A DNA stretch of 10,124 bases, from assembly GCA_001805005.1 (NCBI GenBank), contig MHDO01000142.1, positions 1 to 10,124 of the forward strand, given 5' to 3'. The translations under genes were made by a program, and so were the position numbers. How positions within the stretch are numbered: the stretch's first letter is position 1; the number at the start of each line of letters is the position of its first letter. Source of the stretch: Nitrospinae bacterium RIFCSPLOWO2_12_39_16. Lineage in GTDB: Bacteria; Nitrospinota; Nitrospinia; UBA9942. The notes beneath the pieces are model-generated. The model saw only the letters and a program-made list of their open reading frames with translations. It had not been told where the DNA came from and did not search any database. This document shows, in pieces, positions 5,368 through 10,124 of the stretch.

Positions 5368-6440
5368 AAAGCCTTCAGATACAATCGAAGATTAAAGATT
5401 ATACGGTTTCATTTGAAAACGATTTTGATTTCTTAGACAATCTGTCAAGAATTGCTGAAAAAGTTGTTATAATTGATAAGATAGTTTTTGACCTATATGC
5501 AGAGATTTTTACAAAAAAATTTGACCGGTTAGACAGAATCATATTGGAGGCGACTGAAGAAAATAAAACATTGGATTACGCCAAATCAATATACGAAATT
5601 TTGGTTAAAAAGAGTGTAAAGAAAAATCTCAATATCATTTCGATTGGTGGTGGAATTACCCAAGATATTACAGGCTTTGTAGCTTCTACTTTATACAGAG
5701 GAGTTAATTGGATATATCTACCTACAACTTTTTTAGCGCAAACTGATAGTTGCATAGGAAGCAAGACTTCATTGAACTTCCAATCGAACAAAAATCTCAT
5801 AGGAACATTTTATCCTCCTACAGAGATATATATAAATACAACGTTTCTTAATACCCTCCCGGAAGTTGATTTCTTTGGCGGAATAGGTGAAACAATCAAA
5901 TTTCAATTAATGAGAGAGGTGTATCCGAAAGATTTTGGGGCGATAGTTGAAGCTGTGAATTGTGCAGCAGGAAAGGAATCATTATTGCCATTAATTTTTG
6001 ATAATATGCAAGTAAAACTTTCTTATATGGCGGGTGATGAATTTGACCAGGGAAGAAGAAACTTGCTCAATTATGGCCATTGTTTCGGACATGCAATTGA
6101 AACTACATCAAATTATTATATTCCCCATGGTATCGCAGTGATCATTGGAATCATATTTGCAAATACTATTTCTAAAAATAGACTTTTAGTATCTGCAGAG
6201 ACCTCTGATTTCTTAAATAAAAATCTTCTGCTCCCAAATATCCCCTTGAAGTTAAAAAAGGAACATTTTAATATGCAAATTTTGAAAAGCATGAAAAGTG
6301 ATAAAAAAAGAGTAGGAGAACATCTGACAGTTGTTATCCCTGATGAAGAATTCAGATTGACAAAAGTTGATAACGTAACAGAAAGTGAATTTATTAAATC
6401 CTTTGATGAAACAGTGAACATCCTGTTTGGTTCAAAATAG
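5364..6440 (+). CDS. 3-Dehydroquinate-synthase-like sugar phosphate cyclase
   Basis: Member of the DHQS/sugar-phosphate-cyclase superfamily, NAD- and metal-dependent enzymes that close a carbocyclic ring from a keto sugar phosphate. Length 358 is usual. Motifs: GGGITQD (95-101), LYRG with Arg112, PTTFLAQTD with Asp128, GSKTSLN with Lys134, NKNLIG with Lys143-Asn144, ETIK with Glu176 and Lys179, Lys218, and RNLLNYGHCFGHAIE with Arg232, Asn236, His239 and His243, then His255. Glu176, His239 and His255 are the expected zinc ligands. Every residue I recall as catalytic in Aspergillus DHQS has a counterpart. One change stands out: GSK replaces the common GGK around the catalytic lysine. The ATG overlaps the SDR stop by four bases (ATGA), so translation is coupled. 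The place in a glycan operon speaks for a cyclitol or related product rather than housekeeping aroB, though aroB activity is not excluded. Confidence 0.85.
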   Translation: MKSLQIQSKIKDYTVSFENDFDFLDNLSRIAEKVVIIDKIVFDLYAEIFTKKFDRLDRIILEATEENKTLDYAKSIYEILVKKSVKKNLNIISIGGGITQDITGFVASTLYRGVNWIYLPTTFLAQTDSCIGSKTSLNFQSNKNLIGTFYPPTEIYINTTFLNTLPEVDFFGGIGETIKFQLMREVYPKDFGAIVEAVNCAAGKESLLPLIFDNMQVKLSYMAGDEFDQGRRNLLNYGHCFGHAIETTSNYYIPHGIAVIIGIIFANTISKNRLLVSAETSDFLNKNLLLPNIPLKLKKEHFNMQILKSMKSDKKRVGEHLTVVIPDEEFRLTKVDNVTESEFIKSFDETVNILFGSK

Positions 6441-6451
6441 GGGATTTTGTC

Positions 6452-6949
6452 TTGCAGATCAAGGAATTGCTGGAATCTGTCGAAGCTCTGATAGCAGACC
6501 CAAACAAAGGGCTTCCGGAAGATATCTTTCTTTTTGTCAGCAGGATCACACCCTTAATCAATGTTGACTTATTGATAAAAGACGATAAGAATGGAACATT
6601 GCTGACATGGAGAGATGACGGATATTGTGCTGCCGGATGGCATATCCCGGGTGGGATAATACGATATAAAGAAACAATGGCCGCAAGAATTGAAGCTGTG
6701 GCAAAGAATGAGTTGGGCACCAGCGTAGAGTTTGATCCTACGCCAATAGCCATAAATGAAATAATCCATCCATCAAGAAACAATAGGGGGCATTTTATTT
6801 CACTGTTAATTAGGTGTTCACTTACAACTCCACCAGAGGAAGACCTTCGTTTTAAAGGTCGGAATCCCATGCCTGATGAATGGATGTGGCATAAATGTTG
6901 TCCTGATAATATCATCCCTGTTCACGAAATATATAGAAAATTCATCTGA
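6452..6949 (+). CDS. Nudix-fold protein, GDP-mannose mannosyl hydrolase (Gmm)-like
   Basis: A 165-residue Nudix protein, probably acting on a nucleotide sugar or other phosphosugar. The N-terminal part RITPLINVDLLIKD (31-44) and GWHIPGGIIRYKET (62-75) resemble Gmm, as does the Nudix box at 68-90. There Gly68, Glu74 and the ELG at 87-89 remain, but the usual REUxEE core reads AVAKNE, so two or three metal-binding positions are lost. Gmm has a similar reduced box and cleaves GDP-mannose by substitution at carbon rather than at phosphorus. The start is a TTG at 6452 with AGGGGA (6439-6444) seven bases before it; this Shine-Dalgarno overlaps the stop of the cyclase gene. It could instead be a catalytically altered regulator or a glycosyl-transfer helper. 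The family is clear but the substrate is unknown. Confidence 0.8.
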   Translation: MQIKELLESVEALIADPNKGLPEDIFLFVSRITPLINVDLLIKDDKNGTLLTWRDDGYCAAGWHIPGGIIRYKETMAARIEAVAKNELGTSVEFDPTPIAINEIIHPSRNNRGHFISLLIRCSLTTPPEEDLRFKGRNPMPDEWMWHKCCPDNIIPVHEIYRKFI

Positions 6950-6964
6950 TTATGAGGCAAATAA

Positions 6965-7903
6965 ATGAAAAAACTAATATCCATTATCACCTCTGCCTAT
7001 AATGAGGAAGGTTGTATCGATGAGCTATCACGACAGTTGCAGGCAGTATTTTATGAAAATAAAATGTATGATTTTGAAGCCATTATCATTGAAAATGGCT
7101 CGATGGATGGCACTTATGAAAAACTGATCAAGATTCGCGAAAAAGATCCACGATTTAAGATCGTGCAGTTGTCGAGGAACTTTAGGATGGACGGAGGCAT
7201 TACGGCAGGTCTGCAGTATGCTAAAGGTGATGCTGCAGTTATAATGACAGCTAATCTCCAGGATAAGCCTTCTATCATCAACGATTTTATTAAGAAATGG
7301 GAAGAGGGATACGATCACGTTTACGGCATTGTAAAAAGCCGGCCTGGAAAGGGGATTTTTAGACGATTAAACTCCCTGCTTTTTTATATACTGATCAATA
7401 AAATGACAGATAATATGATCCCTAAAAATGCCAGTGACTTCAGATTGATCGATAAAAAAGTATATGAAACAATCAACTCTATGGAAGAAAGGAATCGTTT
7501 TACAAGAGGGATGTTTGCCTGGCTCGGTTTTAAATCCATTGGCATTGAATTTGAAAGGGCTAAGAGATTTGCGGGAGAATCTCATGCGTCTTTCTGGAAG
7601 GTGCTTGAACTTGCGGTTAAGGGAATATTCGCATTTTCCTATATACCTATAAGATTAATTTCTTTTTTTGGACTAACACTGTCATTTATTTCCCTGACGT
7701 ACTTGGTATACACAGTGTTTAAAATTATATTTACAGGTGTTCCTTTCGCAGGGTATGGGACTATTGTATCACTTATGCTCCTTTTGTTTGGCTTTTCATT
7801 CCTCATGCTCGGGATATTGGGTCAATATATTGCCCAGATATACGAGGAAGTCAAGGCAAGGCCAAACTTTATTGTCAGAAAGGAAATTGGTTTTAATGAC
7901 TAA
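6965..7903 (+). CDS. GT2 polyprenyl-phosphate glycosyltransferase (GtrB/DPM1-like)
   Basis: Inner-membrane glycosyltransferase expected to move a sugar from a nucleotide donor to undecaprenyl phosphate. Length 312 and layout fit GtrB: a GT-A domain (1-225) starting LISIITSAYNEEG, then two membrane segments (about 231-256 and 265-288), then the conserved tail GQYIAQIYEEVKARP (286-300). ENGSMDGT (43-50) matches the usual DGSTDGT motif, and SDFRLID (157-163) keeps the third acidic position. The DxD site normally written DADLQDPP reads TANLQDKPS (95-103), so both acidic residues are replaced. GAGG at 6954-6957 lies seven bases before the ATG, and the gene follows the Nudix gene by 15 bases. A GtrA gene follows, forming the usual pair of O-antigen-modifying systems. 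The family is firm; donor sugar and activity are open. Confidence 0.9.
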   Translation: MKKLISIITSAYNEEGCIDELSRQLQAVFYENKMYDFEAIIIENGSMDGTYEKLIKIREKDPRFKIVQLSRNFRMDGGITAGLQYAKGDAAVIMTANLQDKPSIINDFIKKWEEGYDHVYGIVKSRPGKGIFRRLNSLLFYILINKMTDNMIPKNASDFRLIDKKVYETINSMEERNRFTRGMFAWLGFKSIGIEFERAKRFAGESHASFWKVLELAVKGIFAFSYIPIRLISFFGLTLSFISLTYLVYTVFKIIFTGVPFAGYGTIVSLMLLLFGFSFLMLGILGQYIAQIYEEVKARPNFIVRKEIGFND

Positions 7904-7927
7904 GGGGAAAGAAGCGTCATCGCAATC

Positions 7928-8365
7928 ATGATAGAAGGCATATATAAAAAACATGGACAAAAGGTAGCTTATATATTAGTAGGGGCTTGGAATACTTTAT
8001 TTGGTTATGCAATATTTGTCTTGCTTTACAGCCTCCTGTATCAGATGTTCCATTACATAGTGATATTGGTGATAAGCTATATTATTTGTATTACTAATGC
8101 ATTTCTAAGCTACAAATTCATAGTATTTAAAACTAAAGGGAATCTATTGAGAGAATATTTGAGATTTTACGTTGTATATGGAACCTCGTTTATAGTGAAT
8201 ATCGCTTTAATGTTAATAATCGTAGAGTTTTTAAAAGTAAGACCTATTCCGGCACAGAGTGTCATATTATTTTTTATAACCATTGTGAGTTACTTAGGGC
8301 ATAAGCATTATTCCTTTGGCAAACCGGCCGAGATTGGGATACCTAAATTAGATTGTAAAAGGTGA
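7928..8365 (+). CDS. GtrA-family membrane protein, putative polyprenyl-phosphate-sugar flippase
   Basis: A 145-residue protein of the GtrA/DPMS family with four membrane segments at about 13-36, 42-61, 80-102 and 108-124. The family's markers are visible: VAYILVGAWNTLFGYAIF near the start, NAFLSYKFIVF after segment two, and SYLGHKHYSF at the end of segment four. Family members are thought to flip undecaprenyl-phosphate-linked sugar to the periplasmic side. They work with a GtrB-type transferase, here encoded 24 bases upstream. The start is uncertain in strength. The ATG at 7928 has no Shine-Dalgarno at normal distance, and the nearest purine run GGGGA (7904-7908) is 19 bases away. An in-frame stop at 7901-7903 rules out a longer protein. 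Translation may depend on the upstream gene. The gene is noticeably AT-rich. Confidence 0.88.
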   Translation: MIEGIYKKHGQKVAYILVGAWNTLFGYAIFVLLYSLLYQMFHYIVILVISYIICITNAFLSYKFIVFKTKGNLLREYLRFYVVYGTSFIVNIALMLIIVEFLKVRPIPAQSVILFFITIVSYLGHKHYSFGKPAEIGIPKLDCKR

Positions 8366-8391
8366 AAACAAGTTTTAAAAGGGGATGTTGA

Positions 8392-9282
8392 ATGAAGTTG
8401 AATGTTTTACTGACCGGTGGTAGCGGTTTTATTGGAAGGAATATACTTGAATCATTTTTAGCCGAAAAATACAATATCGTTGCGCCGAGACATGCTGAAC
8501 TTGATTTAATAGACGATGATGCTGTTAAACATTTTTTTGAAAAAAATAAAATTGATATTGTAATTCATTCGGCAATAAAGCCGGGGCACCGTAATGTAAA
8601 GGATAGTTCAAATCTTTTTTATGCTGACAGCAGGATGTTTTTTAATATTGTTCGCAATTCTGCATTATATCGTAAACTGATAGTCTTAGGTTCAGGTTCT
8701 GTGTATGATATGATAAGACAGAATTTACCAAAGGTGGATGAGGATTCCTTAGGCGAAAGCATACCTGTTGATGAGCATGGGTTTTTCAGATATGTTTCGG
8801 CTAAATATATTGAGTTGATAGATAATGCAGTTGAACTTAGGATATTCAGTATATTTGGTAAATATGAAGACTATGCGATAAGATTCATATCAAATGCAAT
8901 CTGTAAAGCTATTTTTGATCTGCCTATAACCATAAAGCAGAACAGAAAATTCGATTTTCTTTATATAGCCGATTTGATGCCTATTCTTGACTATTTTATA
9001 AGCACTGACTGCAAGTATAAGAATTATAACATTACACCAGATGAAGCGATAGAACTTTATGTTACAGCTGAAAAAGTTAGGGCAATATCCGGCAAGGATC
9101 TGCCAATAATCGTAGGAAAGCCTGGGATGGGCCTTGAATATAGCGGCAGTAATACACGGCTGCGTAACGAAATACATGGTTTGAAGCTTACAAATATTGA
9201 TGAATCAATGAGACAACTGTATCAATGGTATTCAGAAAATAAGCATACCATTAACAGGGATTTATTGCTTTTTGATAAGTGA
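8392..9282 (+). CDS. NAD-dependent epimerase/dehydratase (nucleotide-sugar reductase-like)
   Basis: Extended short-chain dehydrogenase of 296 residues acting on a nucleotide sugar in the cytoplasm. The Rossmann loop GGSGFIG (9-15), LGSGSVYD (99-106) with the catalytic serine region, and RYVSAK with Tyr134 and Lys138 are complete. HSAIKPGHRN (59-68) recalls the GDP-fucose synthase branch, where epimerisation and 4-keto reduction are combined. Substrate-half landmarks are ELRIFSIFGKYED (148-160) and FDFLYIADL (187-195). AAGGGGA (8379-8385) gives a good ribosome site. The gene lies 26 bases after the GtrA gene and 22 before the ThDP enzyme. In yersiniose clusters a reductase, YerF, partners the ThDP enzyme YerE, so a role in reducing a CDP-4-keto sugar or its branched form is a fair guess. 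The substrate is not visible. Confidence 0.85.
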   Translation: MKLNVLLTGGSGFIGRNILESFLAEKYNIVAPRHAELDLIDDDAVKHFFEKNKIDIVIHSAIKPGHRNVKDSSNLFYADSRMFFNIVRNSALYRKLIVLGSGSVYDMIRQNLPKVDEDSLGESIPVDEHGFFRYVSAKYIELIDNAVELRIFSIFGKYEDYAIRFISNAICKAIFDLPITIKQNRKFDFLYIADLMPILDYFISTDCKYKNYNITPDEAIELYVTAEKVRAISGKDLPIIVGKPGMGLEYSGSNTRLRNEIHGLKLTNIDESMRQLYQWYSENKHTINRDLLLFDK

Positions 9283-9304
9283 TAAGAAAGGGGAGATTTG
9301 GGGT

Positions 9305-10124
9305 ATGCGACTAACTGATTATATAATGAAACGTCTGGTAGAGCATGGTGTTAGCCATCTTTTTATGATCACAGGCGGCGGGGCGATGCATCTTGATGAT
9401 TCCATAGGTCTATGTAAAGGTATTCAATTTACCTGTAATCATCATGAGCAGGCATGCGCTATTGGCGCAGAGGGATACTCTCGCGCCTCAGGAAAGTTAG
9501 GTGTTGTAGTTGTCACCTCAGGACCGGGGGGAACGAACACCCTGACCGGAGTCACAGGCCAGTGGACGGATTCTGTGCCGGTGCTATACATATCAGGGCA
9601 AATTAAGTTCGAGACATCGATTGAATCATGCAGGGAACTGGGATTGCGCCAGCTTGGTGACCAGGAGATAAATATTATAGATATTGTAAGGCCCATCACA
9701 AAATTTGTGGCATTTGTCAAAGACCCCAAGGAAATAAAGAGGCTTTTAGATAAGGCGATTTACATTGCCACTCATGGCCGGCCCGGCCCGGTATGGATTG
9801 ATATTCCACTAAATGTTCAGGGGATTGAAATTGATGAGAAAGAGCTCATAGAATACGATGAAAGCGAAGACGAGATTAAAGTTGACAGAGAAGAGCTGAG
9901 ATCTAAGGTATCTCAGGTTGTGGACCTCTTAAAAAAGAGTGAGCGGCCTGTTTTTATTGCAGGTCATGGTATTCGTATCTCAGGCGCTCAGAGACTGTTC
10001 CTTGATGTTGTGGGAAAGATAGGAATTCCTGTTTTGTCCACATTCAACGGTGTTGATCTTATATCTACCGATCATCCTTTGTATATTGGCAGAATCGGCA
10101 CCCTTGGCGGTCGAGCCGGGAATT
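9305..10124 (+). CDS. Thiamine-diphosphate-dependent enzyme, acetolactate-synthase-like (3' end cut)
   Basis: The first 273 codons of a ThDP enzyme that is usually 550-600 residues long are visible. The N-terminal pyrimidine-binding domain (1-170) starts MRLTDYIMKRLVEHGV. It carries FMITGGGAMHLDD (20-32) and CNHHEQACAIGAEGYSR (44-60), whose Glu48 is the residue that activates ThDP, and then VTSGPGGTN. The central domain begins near residue 205 with RPVFIAGHGIRISGA. The diphosphate-binding GDG motif would lie beyond the window. Proteins with the TGGGAMHL wording are frequent in surface-glycan clusters, separate from true IlvB. In Yersinia, the ThDP flavoenzyme YerE adds a two-carbon acetyl unit from pyruvate to a CDP-dideoxyhexulose. 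The rfbF/rfbG context makes a similar role likely but unproven. A strong AAAGGGGAG (9287-9295) precedes the ATG at 9305. Its GC content looks higher than that of its neighbours. Confidence 0.88.
   Translation, partial: MRLTDYIMKRLVEHGVSHLFMITGGGAMHLDDSIGLCKGIQFTCNHHEQACAIGAEGYSRASGKLGVVVVTSGPGGTNTLTGVTGQWTDSVPVLYISGQIKFETSIESCRELGLRQLGDQEINIIDIVRPITKFVAFVKDPKEIKRLLDKAIYIATHGRPGPVWIDIPLNVQGIEIDEKELIEYDESEDEIKVDREELRSKVSQVVDLLKKSERPVFIAGHGIRISGAQRLFLDVVGKIGIPVLSTFNGVDLISTDHPLYIGRIGTLGGRAGN

Noticed and set aside
6394..6915. 173-codon minus-strand open frame
   Set aside because: It is antisense to the end of the cyclase gene and the Nudix gene, both strongly supported by motifs on the plus strand.
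1..10124. CRISPR array, tRNA, rRNA, insertion sequence or phage genes
   Set aside because: No regularly spaced repeats, tRNA-like folds, transposase motifs or terminal inverted repeats were recognised on reading both strands.

Overview
The window looks like a chromosomal segment of a fairly AT-rich Gram-negative-type bacterium, at the left edge of a surface-polysaccharide (O-antigen or capsule) gene cluster. The gene content supports this: CDP-sugar synthesis, a NeuB-type enzyme, a GtrA/GtrB-like pair, and a JUMPStart-like leader element. The species cannot be fixed from the sequence; a Nitrospirota or deltaproteobacterial source is only a guess from the flavour of the proteins.

Layout. Positions 1-695 (minus strand) hold hisA, a histidine biosynthesis gene cut by the window edge. 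Positions 696-1666 form a gene-poor stretch of about 970 bases with broken coding-like fragments on the minus strand, a perfect 12-bp palindrome, promoter-like motifs, one clear hairpin and a JUMPStart/ops-like motif just before the operon. From 1667 to the right edge all genes are on the plus strand and closely packed, so they are probably one operon. They are rfbF and rfbG (CDP-4-keto-6-deoxyglucose), a NeuB-family PEP-condensing synthase, a short-chain dehydrogenase, a 3-dehydroquinate-synthase-like cyclase, a Gmm-like Nudix protein, a membrane-anchored GT2 glycosyltransferase, a GtrA-family membrane protein, an NAD-dependent epimerase/reductase, and a thiamine-diphosphate enzyme cut by the edge.

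How the genes may work together. RfbF and RfbG make CDP-4-keto-6-deoxyglucose. The epimerase/reductase and the ThDP enzyme at the far end could modify such a keto sugar, as YerF and YerE do in yersiniose synthesis, but the usual partner RfbH is not seen here. In the middle, the NeuB-like, SDR and DHQS-like genes overlap head to tail and resemble a small copy of early shikimate chemistry: PEP condensation to a 2-keto-3-deoxy acid, cyclisation and ketone reduction. This suggests a carbocyclic or unusual keto-acid building block and is the most interesting point of the window. The GT2/GtrA pair would load a sugar on undecaprenyl phosphate and move it to the periplasmic face. All substrates are inferred; none is proven by the sequence.
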